Below, one piece after another: positions 1 to 8,459 of a stretch of 34,009 nucleotides of DNA. The notes under the pieces were generated by a model, which saw only the letters and a list, made by a program, of their open reading frames with translations, was not told the origin of the DNA and ran no database searches. How positions within the stretch are numbered: position 1 is the stretch's first letter; every line of letters starts with the position of its first letter. The position numbers and the translations under genes were made by a program. This DNA is from Ahrensia sp. (GTDB lineage Bacteria > Pseudomonadota > Alphaproteobacteria > Rhizobiales > Rhizobiaceae), in the NCBI GenBank assembly GCA_002698425.1, contig NZXU01000039.1, positions 1 through 34,009 of the forward strand. Reading direction: 5' to 3'.

Positions 1-449
1 ACGCGCTGGCCCGCGAACCGGAGGTCACCGCCCGGCTGCGGGCCGACCGCTCACTGGTGAACATCTTCGTCGAGGAGTGCATGCGCGTCGACGGTCCGCC
101 CCAGCGGCTGTTCCGCACCGCCACCCGCGACGTCGAGATCGGCGGCAAGCTGATCCGCAAGGGCGAGTGGGTCGCGCTGTTCTTCGGCGCGGCCAACCGT
201 GATCCCGCAGTGTTTCCCGATCCCGAGGTGCTCGACATCGACCGCCCCAACATCCGCCAGCAGCTCTCGATGGGCCACGGCCTGCACTTCTGTCTGGGCG
301 CGTCGCTGGCCCGGCTGGAGGTGGTGACGATGATCAACGCCGTGCTCGACCGCTATTCCACGATCGAGCTGACCGACGATCCGGGGACCAAGCAGACCGC
401 GAGCCTGCTGACCCACGCCTTCGTCCGGCTGCCGCTGCGGCTGTCATGA
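1..449 (+). CDS. Cytochrome P450, C-terminal part (gene runs off the left edge)
   Basis: The frame is open from base 3 and gives the last 148 residues of a bacterial P450, a haem monooxygenase that hydroxylates a hydrophobic substrate with electrons from a ferredoxin. Visible landmarks are the K-helix ExxR (E25-C-M-R28 of the fragment), the ANRDPxVFxDP segment around residue 64-74, and the haem loop MGHGLHFCLG with the thiolate ligand at Cys97 (codon 291-293). The loop starts with Met where most P450s have Phe. The stop overlaps the next ATG (ATGA, 446-449), and a 3Fe-4S ferredoxin follows one gene later, the usual redox partner arrangement. The substrate-recognition regions lie outside the window, so the CYP family cannot be assigned. 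Confidence 0.95.
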   Translation, partial: ALAREPEVTARLRADRSLVNIFVEECMRVDGPPQRLFRTATRDVEIGGKLIRKGEWVALFFGAANRDPAVFPDPEVLDIDRPNIRQQLSMGHGLHFCLGASLARLEVVTMINAVLDRYSTIELTDDPGTKQTASLLTHAFVRLPLRLS

Positions 450-860
450 CCACCGCCACGCGCGAGGCGCGCAACATCGAGGCCACCAAGGCCATCTACG
501 CCGCGGTCCCGGCCGGGGATCTGCAGACCGCGCTGGACCTGATGGACCCCGAGGTCCGGGATCACCTACTACGGTGTTCCGGCGATCCCGTACGCGGGCG
601 ACTACCGGGGCATCGAGGAGGCGGTGAGGTTCTTCACCCGGGTCGGCGAGAACATCGCCATCACCGAGATGCAGGCGTGGAAGTTCATCGCCGACGGGGA
701 CGAACTGGCCACCTGGGGCCGGCAACGGTTCCGCCACTTGGCAACCGGCTATGAGTGGGGGTCGGAATTCGCCCACATCATCACGCTGCGTGAGGGCCGG
801 TGGCTGCACTTCCGGGACTTCATGAATTCGGCGTTGACCCTGGAAGCGTTCACCCGGTGA
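446..860 (+). pseudogene. SnoaL/NTF2-like protein, broken by a one-base frameshift
   Basis: An ATG overlapping the P450 stop begins a frame reading MTTATREARNIEATKAIYAA and on to MDPEVR, an NTF2/SnoaL-type alpha-helical start. At about 558-560 (a GGG run) the reading moves to another frame, which continues as ITYYGVPAIPYAGDYRG and runs to the stop at 858-860 with typical SnoaL sequence ending in FMNSALTLEAFTR. Removing one G near 560 joins both parts into a 137-residue protein, a normal length for the family. The family includes cyclases, isomerases and hydratases; the role here is unknown. The stop overlaps the ferredoxin GTG. It may be a true pseudogene or a sequencing indel; everything else in the frame is intact. 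Confidence 0.8.
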
Positions 861-1051
861 GGGTCATCGCAGACCGCGAGGTCTGCATGGCCGCCGGGGT
901 GTGCGTGATGACGGCCGATGCCGTGTTCGACCAGGACCCGGACGGTCTCGTGGTGCTGGCCACGGAAAACGTCGACGCCGCCCAGGAGAAGCGGGCACGC
1001 AACGCGGTGCGGATGTGCCCGTCGGGCGCGTTGCGCATCGACGCCGATTGA
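857..1051 (+). CDS. Small 3Fe-4S-type ferredoxin, P450 redox partner
   Basis: This 64-residue protein starts at a GTG that overlaps the upstream stop (GTGA, 857-860). It has the pattern C10-x5-C16 and C54-Pro. The position that would carry the fourth cysteine of a 4Fe-4S cluster is Ala13, which is typical of actinobacterial 3Fe-4S P450 ferredoxins. It is cytosolic and acidic, and would pass single electrons from a ferredoxin reductase (not in this window) to the P450 upstream. Coupling by overlapping stop and start codons across the three genes indicates one operon. Confidence 0.92.
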   Translation: MRVIADREVCMAAGVCVMTADAVFDQDPDGLVVLATENVDAAQEKRARNAVRMCPSGALRIDAD

Positions 1052-1057
1052 CGGGCC

Positions 1058-1073
1058 GGGGGGCGCACCCCCC
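1058..1073. terminator. G6/C6 hairpin between convergent genes
   Basis: GGGGGG-CGCA-CCCCCC forms a perfect six-pair stem with a four-base loop, 7 bp after the ferredoxin stop and about 45 bp beyond the stop of the convergent F420 oxidoreductase. No T-tract follows on either strand, so it would be a U-poor, possibly bidirectional terminator of the kind proposed for mycobacteria. The role is inferred from position and symmetry. Confidence 0.45.
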
Positions 1074-1117
1074 CTGACTTGCCCCAGGTGCGGGAACCAG
1101 GACACGAGAAATCGGAG

Positions 1118-2152
1118 TTAGGCGACCAGAGCTGCAAGCTCACGCAATTGCGTCACGCTTCGCCCCCGCAGCACCATCATCGTGACTCCGGCCCTCTCCC
1201 AGGCGACGATCTGATCGCGGATATGGCCGGGATCACCGACGATCGCGGCATCGTCGACGAGTTCATCGGGAATCTCCTGTGCCGCTTCGCCCTTGCGGCC
1301 CGCACGAAACAGTCGAGTTACGGTCTCGACCACGGCCGTGTGGCCCATCCGGCGGTACACCTCGGCATGGAAGTTGTTGTCTTCGGCACCCATTCCTCCG
1401 AGGTAGAGGGCCAAAGCCGGCTTCATCGAGGCGAGTGTCGCGGACCGATCCTCTGTGACCACGACATTCGCCGTCGCGCAAATCTCGAAGTCGCTCCGAG
1501 CGCGCCGGGCCCCCGGGCGAGAAAAACCTTCGTCGAGCCAGGATTTGTACATCGGCGCGAGGCGCGGAGTGAAGAAGATCGGCAGCCAACCGTCGCAGAT
1601 CTCTGCGGCCAAGGCGACGTTCCTCGGTCCCTCGGCGCCGAGCATGATGGGGATATCGGTTCGCAGCGGGTGGACGATCGATTTCATCGCTCTGCCATGC
1701 CCCGTAGTTCCGATTCCCTGGTGTGGCAGCGGATAGTGAGGCCCTGAGCTGCTCACCGGATCGGCCCGCGCCCACACCTGCCTGACGATGTCGATGTACT
1801 CCCGGGTGCGTGCGAGCGGCTTGGGGAATGTCGCCCCGTACCAGCCCTCGACGACCTGCGGACCTGACACACCGAGCCCGAGGATGAGCCGACCCCCGGA
1901 TAGATGATCGAGGGTCAGGGCGGCCATTGCGGTCGCAGTCGGAGCGCGCGCAGACATCTGAGCGACGGAGGTGCCGAGCCGGATCCCTGAGGTTCGGCGG
2001 CCCCACCATGCCAAAGGGGTGAACGCATCCGACCCGTAGGCCTCGGCGGTGAACACCGCGTCGAACCCGGCGGCCTCGGCAGCGGCCACGAGGTCGGCGT
2101 CGTCAGTGGGTGGCTGTGCGCCCCAGTAGCCGAGCTGGAGTCCGAGTTTCAT
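1118..2152 (-). CDS. F420-dependent LLM-class oxidoreductase, Rv3520c-like
   Basis: This 344-residue luciferase-like TIM-barrel protein is read from ATG at 2152. The N-terminus MKLGLQLGYWGAQPP, then FTAEAYGSDAFTPLAWWG, LDHLSGGRLILGLGVSGPQV and MLGAEGPRNVALAAEICDGW, match what I remember of the M. tuberculosis Rv3520c family (probable coenzyme F420-dependent oxidoreductase). An upstream GTG at 2218 overlaps the mceF stop (GTGA) and would add 22 low-complexity residues. That overlap suggests translational coupling to the mce operon, but the family start favours 2152. The enzyme is cytosolic and predicted to use reduced F420 for hydride transfer to an unknown substrate, perhaps the lipid imported by the Mce system. 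Confidence 0.88.
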   Translation of the reverse strand: MKLGLQLGYWGAQPPTDDADLVAAAEAAGFDAVFTAEAYGSDAFTPLAWWGRRTSGIRLGTSVAQMSARAPTATAMAALTLDHLSGGRLILGLGVSGPQVVEGWYGATFPKPLARTREYIDIVRQVWARADPVSSSGPHYPLPHQGIGTTGHGRAMKSIVHPLRTDIPIMLGAEGPRNVALAAEICDGWLPIFFTPRLAPMYKSWLDEGFSRPGARRARSDFEICATANVVVTEDRSATLASMKPALALYLGGMGAEDNNFHAEVYRRMGHTAVVETVTRLFRAGRKGEAAQEIPDELVDDAAIVGDPGHIRDQIVAWERAGVTMMVLRGRSVTQLRELAALVA

Positions 2153-2214
2153 TTCAGGAGTTGACCGTTCGTCTCCGAGCCCACCTACCGCCGCGGCACC
2201 GTCCGCCCCAGCGG

Positions 2215-3648
2215 TCACTGCGGCGGGAGCAGCATGGTCTGCCAGGTCTGCCCTCCCGGCGGAGACTGAGCGAGGTCGCCCTGACGGTACTGTTTGCCGT
2301 CCGGTCCGACGTAGCTGCCGGTCGCCGGGTCGTACTCGGCGACTGCCAGCGGTGGCGGCGTGGCCGGCGCGGCTGCCGGTCCGGTGTCGGGAATCGCTTG
2401 TCCGGACAGTGTGGCATTCGGGTCGCCCTTCCAGTTCATGCCGTCGTTGAGTGGGACGTACTGCTCCTCGCTCTCACACAATTTCACTGTCGGGGAACGC
2501 TTTCCGGGCGCCGACGCGCACGGCGTATTCCGCACGCCCCGCACGTTGAACTCTGAATCCTGCGGTGTTCTGCAGTAGAGGTCGCCAGACGCGCGATCGG
2601 GGTAGTCGACTTCGGTCGGAACGCGCCGTTGCTGCGCCGGCAGGAAGCCGGTGGTGCACGGCGGGGGCAGGTTGATGTTCAGGTTGAAGCTTAGGTACTG
2701 CCCTCGGTACGCGGCCTTGGTGTTCATGTCGGCGACAATGCCGGCCTGAGTGATTCCGATCGCGTGCGGCACCAACACGAGCAGTTGCTCGATGTTGTCC
2801 TGGTACGTCAGGCCGACCTCGCCCAGGCTCACCAGATTCGCCATCAGGACCGGAAGAGTCGGCTGGAGCCGATCGAGCAACTGCCCGGCCTCCGCGGCCG
2901 CAGGACCACCGTGGACGAGGAACCCGGCAACGAAATCGTCACGTTCCTTCAGCGAGTCGGTGACCGCTGCGATGCGCGTTGCCCACCTCTCGATCTCGGC
3001 GGCGGTGTTGGTCTGGGAATCCAAGACCGGCTGCGCGGTGTCGACGAGCGCCAACAGCGGATCCAGATTGTCGCGCGCAGCGATGGACAATTCTGTCGAA
3101 CCGCGAACGATGCGGGACAGTTCCGGACCGAGTCCCCCCACTGCCGTGTAAGACTCGTTGATCAGCGTCTCGAGGTTGTCCCGCGGCACCGCCTGCAGAC
3201 CGGTGTTCGCCGCGGCAAGCAAGGCGTTGATGTCCGGCGGCACCGACGTGTTGGCCACGGTGATGACATCACCGTCACGCAGCGGCCTGGACGTCGCGTC
3301 CCTGGGCAGCAGCGCAATGTACTGCTCGCCGATGGCCGACTGGCTGTGCACCTGTGCCTCCAGGTTCGACGGGATGTCGATTCCGGAGTTCATCGACAGG
3401 ATCGCGTCGACGCCGTCGTCGGTGAGCACGACCCGCTGCACCCGTCCTACCTCGGTGCCGCGATAGGTGACGTTGCCCGTGTTGTAGAGACCGGCGGCCT
3501 GGGTCAATTGCACAGTGACGGTGTAGCGCCCCACCCCGAACCATTGGCCAGGCAGCTTCATGAAGCTGAATACCATCACCGTGATAGCGAACAGGGCGAT
3601 GACCGCGAACAGGGCCAGCTGGATTTTGATTCGGCGGTGCAGATGCAT
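2215..3648 (-). CDS. mceF: MCE family protein MceF
   Basis: This 477-residue protein is the sixth MCE subunit of the transporter. It has a short basic N-terminus, one transmembrane segment (about residues 9-30) and an MCE/MlaD domain (YTVTVQLTQAAGLYNTGNVT through the ISMNSG-like strand, about 40-125). A helical region follows, then a cysteine-containing segment and a Pro/Ala-rich tail with a YDPATGSYVGPDGKQY motif. It is membrane-anchored and periplasmic, and would form part of the lipid-conducting barrel. The chosen ATG at 3648-3646 shares its A with the mceE stop (TAATG); an in-frame start 18 bases upstream at 3666 is less likely. The sequence contains no lipobox. Confidence 0.92.
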   Translation of the reverse strand: MHLHRRIKIQLALFAVIALFAITVMVFSFMKLPGQWFGVGRYTVTVQLTQAAGLYNTGNVTYRGTEVGRVQRVVLTDDGVDAILSMNSGIDIPSNLEAQVHSQSAIGEQYIALLPRDATSRPLRDGDVITVANTSVPPDINALLAAANTGLQAVPRDNLETLINESYTAVGGLGPELSRIVRGSTELSIAARDNLDPLLALVDTAQPVLDSQTNTAAEIERWATRIAAVTDSLKERDDFVAGFLVHGGPAAAEAGQLLDRLQPTLPVLMANLVSLGEVGLTYQDNIEQLLVLVPHAIGITQAGIVADMNTKAAYRGQYLSFNLNINLPPPCTTGFLPAQQRRVPTEVDYPDRASGDLYCRTPQDSEFNVRGVRNTPCASAPGKRSPTVKLCESEEQYVPLNDGMNWKGDPNATLSGQAIPDTGPAAAPATPPPLAVAEYDPATGSYVGPDGKQYRQGDLAQSPPGGQTWQTMLLPPQ

Positions 3649-4790
3649 TACGGCCCCTGATCCCACCGGTATGGGATGACCAGCGGATTAGCGTGAGTGT
3701 ATGGGCTCGGGAATTGCCCGATCGTTCTTCCCCACTGCATTTCCAGTTCGGTCAAGTTGCCTTCCCAGCGGGTGCCGGTGAACAATCCGGCGTCCAGACG
3801 GCTCAACGTCAGGTCAACGATCGCGGTGAGGTTGGCGTAGTCGCCACGCTGCCAGTTCTCGATGGTCTCGTTCGGAAACGGGAAGGTCAGGATGTAGCTC
3901 AGCGACCGGGTGAGGCTGGGGCCGGCATTGGCCAGGCTTTCCAGCACGGGCCCGATCTGTTGCAGCTGCGCGATGAGGTTCTCCTTGGTCTGATTGACCG
4001 TGTCCACCGTCAGCGCACTGAACTTCGCGAACTGATCGGCAGCCTCGATGAGGTCGTCTCGTTGACGGTTCAACTCGGCCAGCGCATCAGGGATCGCTTC
4101 CAGCGCGGCGTCAAGGACGGGTTTGCGGGCAGCAAATTTTGCGGCCAGCGCGTTGAGGCTTTCGGTCGCGGCGATGATGTCCGGAGTTTGGTTCTCGAGG
4201 TTGCCGGTGAAGACATCCAGCTGACCGACGAGACTGCGCAGATCCTGTTCCCGCCCGCGGAACGCGGTACTGAATGACTCGGTGATGTCCTGGATCTGCC
4301 CCAGCCCGCCACCGTTGAGGACCGACGACACGGCAGCCAGGGTCTCCTCGGTGCTCGGGTAGGACCCGCTGTGCGACAACGGGATCATCGAGCCTTCGGT
4401 CAGCCGGCCCTCCGGCGGCCCAGTGGTTGGCGGTGCGAGCTCGACGTGCAGCGAACCCAGCAGGCTGGTCTGGCCCAGCTTGGCGGTGGCGTTGGCCGGA
4501 AGGTCGACGTCTCCGTCGAGGGTGATTGTGAGCAGCGCGTGCCAGCCCTGGCGCTCAATCCGCGTGACGGTCCCGACCGAGATGTCGTCGACCCGTACCC
4601 GCGAGTTGGGTTCGAGGTTGTTGACGTCGGGCATCTGCACCTGGATGTGGAATGAGCCGGGGCCCCTACCTTGTGTGCCGGGCATCGGCAGCGAGTTCAG
4701 GCCGCGCCAGCTGGCGCAGCCGGTCATCGCGAGAGTCGTGACGAGCAAGATTGCGGTCAGAATTGCACGGGGCGCGATGTTGGTGGTCAC
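3648..4790 (-). CDS. mceE: MCE lipoprotein MceE (LprN-type)
   Basis: This 380-residue protein begins at a GTG overlapping the mceD stop. It has a lipoprotein signal peptide: a hydrophobic stretch from about residue 10, then the lipobox LAMTGC with the acylated Cys near residue 25. The MCE domain follows from about residue 45 (FHIQVQMPDVNNLEPNSRVR to LHVELAPP), then a long alpha-helical coiled section containing LDAALEAIPDALAELNRQRD. In mycobacterial mce operons the fifth MCE gene is the lipoprotein, as here. It would be anchored to the outer leaflet of the plasma membrane and join the periplasmic substrate-transfer tube. Confidence 0.93.
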   Translation of the reverse strand: MTTNIAPRAILTAILLVTTLAMTGCASWRGLNSLPMPGTQGRGPGSFHIQVQMPDVNNLEPNSRVRVDDISVGTVTRIERQGWHALLTITLDGDVDLPANATAKLGQTSLLGSLHVELAPPTTGPPEGRLTEGSMIPLSHSGSYPSTEETLAAVSSVLNGGGLGQIQDITESFSTAFRGREQDLRSLVGQLDVFTGNLENQTPDIIAATESLNALAAKFAARKPVLDAALEAIPDALAELNRQRDDLIEAADQFAKFSALTVDTVNQTKENLIAQLQQIGPVLESLANAGPSLTRSLSYILTFPFPNETIENWQRGDYANLTAIVDLTLSRLDAGLFTGTRWEGNLTELEMQWGRTIGQFPSPYTHANPLVIPYRWDQGP

Positions 4791-6118
4791 GAGCCGCTCC
4801 CGTGGGGAACCATCAAGCCGGGCAGGCCGGCGGCTGGGTCAGTCGCGGCCGCAGCCGGGCCCGGCGCGGTGGGCGCTTCGGCGGCCAGCTGCCCCTGAGG
4901 CGCCGGGGCGGCGGGCACGGGCGGAGGAACCATAACCGCGGGCGGCACGAAGTCCGGTCGCATCCACGGTTCGCTGTAGGTGACCTCGTTGGGCCGGGCC
5001 TGGGTTCCGACTGCCAGATTGAAGCCGAGCGGCGGGAAGTTGTACTGGCGGTTCTTCACGATCGGAGCCATGTACTGCGCGCACAGCTTCGCCGACTGCT
5101 CCCCGTGGAGTCGTGAGGCTGCCTGCACTGCGCCACAGAGGAACTCGATCGGATTGGAGAAGTTGTTCACCGCCAGGGCTCCCGTCAAGGCCCCGTTTGC
5201 GGGCTCGTAGATGTTGTCGAAGTTGCCGATCGTGGTGGGTGCGATATGAAGCGTCTGTTTGATGTCGTCGAGGCTGCCGACCAGGGTGTCGGAGATCGAC
5301 GTCAGCCGGTCCGATGTAGTCCCGACGACCTCACGGTTTTCCTCGGCGAAGGCCTTCACTGCGATCGCGGCGGTGTTGAGGTCCTCGATGGCAATGGCCA
5401 CCTTGTCGGGGTTGTCAGCCAGCAGCGTACTGACCTCTGCGAGGTTCCCGTTGAGCCGTTCAAGCGCCCCCGAGCTGTCGTGCAGCGCGGTCACGACCGT
5501 GGACAGGTTGGTGAATGTGGAGAAGATGTCATCGCTGTGATCGCCCAGCGTCGAGAGGGTCTGGGACAGTTTGATCACGGTGTCGCGGATTGCGCCACCC
5601 TGGCCGCGAAGGTTGTCTGCCGCGGTGTCGATGAATCCGCCCAGGGTGCTGACGCCGCCCGGTTCGGTGGGTTGGAGCAGGTCGGTCAGGCGTTGGAGCT
5701 GATCGCGGAAGTCGTCCCATTCGACCGGGACCACGGTGCGGTCCATCGGGATCACCGCACCGTCGGCCATCACCGGCCCGGTCGTGTAGGCAGGGGTCAG
5801 TTGAATCGCCCTGCCGGTCACGAGCTGAGGCGAGAGGATCGCCGCGTTCGCATCGGCGGGAACCGGGACCGCGCGGTCGTAGGCGAACCTCACCATGGCG
5901 CGGTCGGGCTGCGGTTCGATCGACAGCACCCTGCCCACCGGCACGCCGAGCACCCGCACGTCGTCGCCGGGGAACAGGCCGTTGCTGTTCTCGAAGTACG
6001 CGGTTACCACGATGCGGTCGACGGCGTCCTGGACCCGGACCATGGTGATCAGGCCACCCACCAGGATCGCGACCAGCACGAGACCCAGCACGGATCGGTT
6101 ACGCCACAGTCGGTTCAC
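4787..6118 (-). CDS. mceD: MCE family protein MceD
   Basis: This 443-residue fourth MCE subunit begins at GTG 6118-6116, overlapping the mceC stop. The N-terminal membrane anchor is about residues 8-28. The MCE domain spans about 35-115 (VTAYFENSNGLFPGDDVRVL, then VGRVLSIEPQPDRAMVRFAY). A long helical region with regular hydrophobic spacing follows (about 130-310), then a conserved cysteine-bearing segment around SNPIEFLCGAVQAASR. The C-terminus is a Pro/Ala-rich, probably disordered tail. No enzymatic motif is seen; it is a structural transporter component. Confidence 0.92.
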   Translation of the reverse strand: MNRLWRNRSVLGLVLVAILVGGLITMVRVQDAVDRIVVTAYFENSNGLFPGDDVRVLGVPVGRVLSIEPQPDRAMVRFAYDRAVPVPADANAAILSPQLVTGRAIQLTPAYTTGPVMADGAVIPMDRTVVPVEWDDFRDQLQRLTDLLQPTEPGGVSTLGGFIDTAADNLRGQGGAIRDTVIKLSQTLSTLGDHSDDIFSTFTNLSTVVTALHDSSGALERLNGNLAEVSTLLADNPDKVAIAIEDLNTAAIAVKAFAEENREVVGTTSDRLTSISDTLVGSLDDIKQTLHIAPTTIGNFDNIYEPANGALTGALAVNNFSNPIEFLCGAVQAASRLHGEQSAKLCAQYMAPIVKNRQYNFPPLGFNLAVGTQARPNEVTYSEPWMRPDFVPPAVMVPPPVPAAPAPQGQLAAEAPTAPGPAAAATDPAAGLPGLMVPHGSGS

Positions 6119-7434
6119 GGCTGCCCTCCTGGTATGGGCACCAGCGGTGGCGCCTCACCGGGTGCAGGCAGGAACACGGCGCCCGGTGACGGAGCGGGCG
6201 TGGACGCGATACCGGGTGGGGCGACTGCGGGCGGCCCGGGCGGCGGACCCCCCGGCGGCGGGGCGGGCAACGGTTCGCGGTAGGGGTAGCGCGGATCGCC
6301 GGGATTCCCGGTGATGGCGTCGGGCAGCGTCAGAGCCGGGTCTCCGCCCTGCCCGGTGCGCGGGTAGGGCACTGGAAGCGCCGGCGTCGCAGGCTGTCCG
6401 AGCTGGGGATCGGTCAGCTCATTGGGCGCCAGTACGTTGGGGTCGAGCCCGAGGTCGTTGAATGCGGCGTCCATGAAGGGCTGGACAAACTGTCCGGGAA
6501 GCAGGTTGGCGATGTAGGCCTTGAAGAACGGGCCGGAGGATACGGACTCGCCGAGCGACATCGCGTAGGAGTTGAGCAGCTTCAAGGCTTTCTGAAGCCG
6601 GTCCCTGCGGTTGTCGATGATCGTCAAGACCCCGTTGAGCTTCTCGAGCGCCGGTTTGAGATCGTCGCGGTTCTCGTCGACGAAGCCCTTCAGCTCTCGC
6701 GACATCGCCGAGATGTTGTCCCAGATTTGGTCGAGGGCGTCGCTTTGGGATTGCAGCGCGTCGAGTAGGGCGTTGGTGTCGTGGACGAGCGCAACGACCT
6801 GCTCAGTACGTTGGGCGAGCACACCCGTGACCTTCGCGGCGTTGCGCAGCAACGCGCGAAGCTGATCATCGTGCGCATTGACGCTCTGGGCGAACCGGGC
6901 GACGCCTTCAACCGCTGACTTCAGAGGCGGCGGGGTGTCAGCGAACGTCTGGGACAGCATCGCCAGCGAGTTCGACAGCTGATCGGTGTCGATGCCGCTG
7001 ACCGTCTTCGCGAGGTCACCCAGTGCGTCGGGCAACTGGTAGGGAGATACGGTCCGGTCCAGAGGGATCGGACCGTCGAGCTGTCCACCACCGCGCGGGG
7101 TCACGTTGAGAACCTTGGTTCCCAGCAGACTCTTGGTCCGGATCATGGCCTCGGTCTGTGCGCCGAGGTTGATGTTTCCTGCGATGGTGAAGGTGACCAG
7201 CACCCGCGGGCCGTCAAGGCCGATGTCGGACACCTTGCCGACGGGGTAGCCCGAAACCTCCACGCCGGCGCCGGTGAATAGTCCACCGGCGTCGGCGAAG
7301 TAGGCGGAATATTGCCGGCCCGGGTTCAGGAACGGCAGGTTCTGGGATTGCAGGGCCACCGTGGCTGCGGTCGCCACGACCGCCACGCCGATCACCCCGA
7401 CCACGACGGGATTGCGTTCGCTGATCGTCTTCAT
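6115..7434 (-). CDS. mceC: MCE family protein MceC
   Basis: This 439-residue third MCE subunit starts at ATG 7434, which overlaps the mceB stop (ATGA). The membrane anchor is about residues 9-29. The MCE domain (YSAYFADAGGLFTGAGVEVS and GTKVLNVTPRGGG) covers about 40-120, followed by a coiled helical region to about 320. The last 80 or so residues are extremely proline-rich (runs such as LPAPPPGGPPPGPPAVAPP), as in other mycobacterial MceC/D proteins, and may interact with the periplasm or cell wall. An apparent longer frame upstream lies within mceB and has no family support. Confidence 0.92.
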   Translation of the reverse strand: MKTISERNPVVVGVIGVAVVATAATVALQSQNLPFLNPGRQYSAYFADAGGLFTGAGVEVSGYPVGKVSDIGLDGPRVLVTFTIAGNINLGAQTEAMIRTKSLLGTKVLNVTPRGGGQLDGPIPLDRTVSPYQLPDALGDLAKTVSGIDTDQLSNSLAMLSQTFADTPPPLKSAVEGVARFAQSVNAHDDQLRALLRNAAKVTGVLAQRTEQVVALVHDTNALLDALQSQSDALDQIWDNISAMSRELKGFVDENRDDLKPALEKLNGVLTIIDNRRDRLQKALKLLNSYAMSLGESVSSGPFFKAYIANLLPGQFVQPFMDAAFNDLGLDPNVLAPNELTDPQLGQPATPALPVPYPRTGQGGDPALTLPDAITGNPGDPRYPYREPLPAPPPGGPPPGPPAVAPPGIASTPAPSPGAVFLPAPGEAPPLVPIPGGQP

Positions 7435-8459
7435 CGCGGGGTGCACCGCCCGCTGTCCTGGCCGGCGACCTTGACGTACACGGGTTGGCCTCCCTTGCCG
7501 TTGAGTTTGAGGACGATCTCGCACAGGTAGAAACTGAAGAAGTCGCCGTACAAGCCCTGGCGGCCCAGGGCCTGGTACTTGTCGGGCAGCGTGTTCAGCA
7601 GATTGTCGAGGTATTCGTGGTCGGCGACCGCGATGGCTGCGGCACGGTCGGTTTCGTGGACGACCTTGCGCAGCGGTGGCCGGGTCGCGGCGAGTAGGTC
7701 GGCGAGCGAGGCTGCCGCAGCGTTGGTGTGCGCCACCGCGTTCGAGATGTCGGTGCGGCGCTCGGCAAGACCGTGGACCAGTTCGGACAGCGACGTGACG
7801 GCGGTATCGAATCGGTCGCTCTGGTCTCCGATGGACCCGAGCACGATGTCGAGGTTCACGATGACTTCCCCGATGAGGACGTCACGGTCCGCCAGTGTGT
7901 TGGTGACGGCCGCAGCCTGGTCGAGGAACGAACCGATGGTGGGGCCCTGCCCCTGCAGCGCTTGGATGAGTTGGTTGCTGAGCTCGTTGACCTGGTCGGG
8001 ATCCAGCGCCCGGAACAGCGGCCGAAAACCGCCGATCAGCGAATCGAGGTCCAGCGCGGGCTGCGTGCGGTCCAGCGGGATGGTGCTGTCCGGTGCCAGC
8101 CGATGTATGCCTCCGGCGCCCTCTTCGAGCGCGAGATATCTTCCCCCGAAAAGGTTGTCGTAACGGATCGCCGCGCGGGTGCCTTCGGTGAGGACCACCG
8201 TGTCGTCGGTGTCGAACGTCACGATGACCGTGGCGTCGTCATCGACCCGGACACCCTGCACCTTCCCGACCTCGACACCGGCGATCCGGACCATGTCACC
8301 GTCCCTGAGGCCGGAGACATTGGTGAACGCCGCCCGGTAGGTGACCCCGGCCCCGAACCGGAATTGCGCGAAAACGGCCAGGAGCACGAATGTTCCGAGC
8401 GCACAGATTGCCAGGAACGCGCCGAGTCGCCACGCCGCGGCCGCAAAATTTCCTCTCAT
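7431..8459 (-). CDS. mceB: MCE family protein MceB
   Basis: This 342-residue second MCE subunit starts at ATG 8459 (MRGNFAAAAWRLGAF), which overlaps the mceA stop as ATGA. One N-terminal transmembrane helix spans about residues 11-31. The MCE domain (VTYRAAFTNVSGLRDGDMVR and FGGRYLALEEG) covers about 38-120. A helical stalk follows, ending in the family-typical FFSFYLCEIVLKLNG and a final Cys. It has no long proline tail, unlike MceC, D and F, which fits the shorter MceB proteins of other mce operons. Confidence 0.92.
   Translation of the reverse strand: MRGNFAAAAWRLGAFLAICALGTFVLLAVFAQFRFGAGVTYRAAFTNVSGLRDGDMVRIAGVEVGKVQGVRVDDDATVIVTFDTDDTVVLTEGTRAAIRYDNLFGGRYLALEEGAGGIHRLAPDSTIPLDRTQPALDLDSLIGGFRPLFRALDPDQVNELSNQLIQALQGQGPTIGSFLDQAAAVTNTLADRDVLIGEVIVNLDIVLGSIGDQSDRFDTAVTSLSELVHGLAERRTDISNAVAHTNAAAASLADLLAATRPPLRKVVHETDRAAAIAVADHEYLDNLLNTLPDKYQALGRQGLYGDFFSFYLCEIVLKLNGKGGQPVYVKVAGQDSGRCTPR

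Noticed and set aside
1079..1747. 222-codon plus-strand frame over the F420 oxidoreductase
   Set aside because: It is antisense to a well-supported LLM enzyme and has no recognisable domain.
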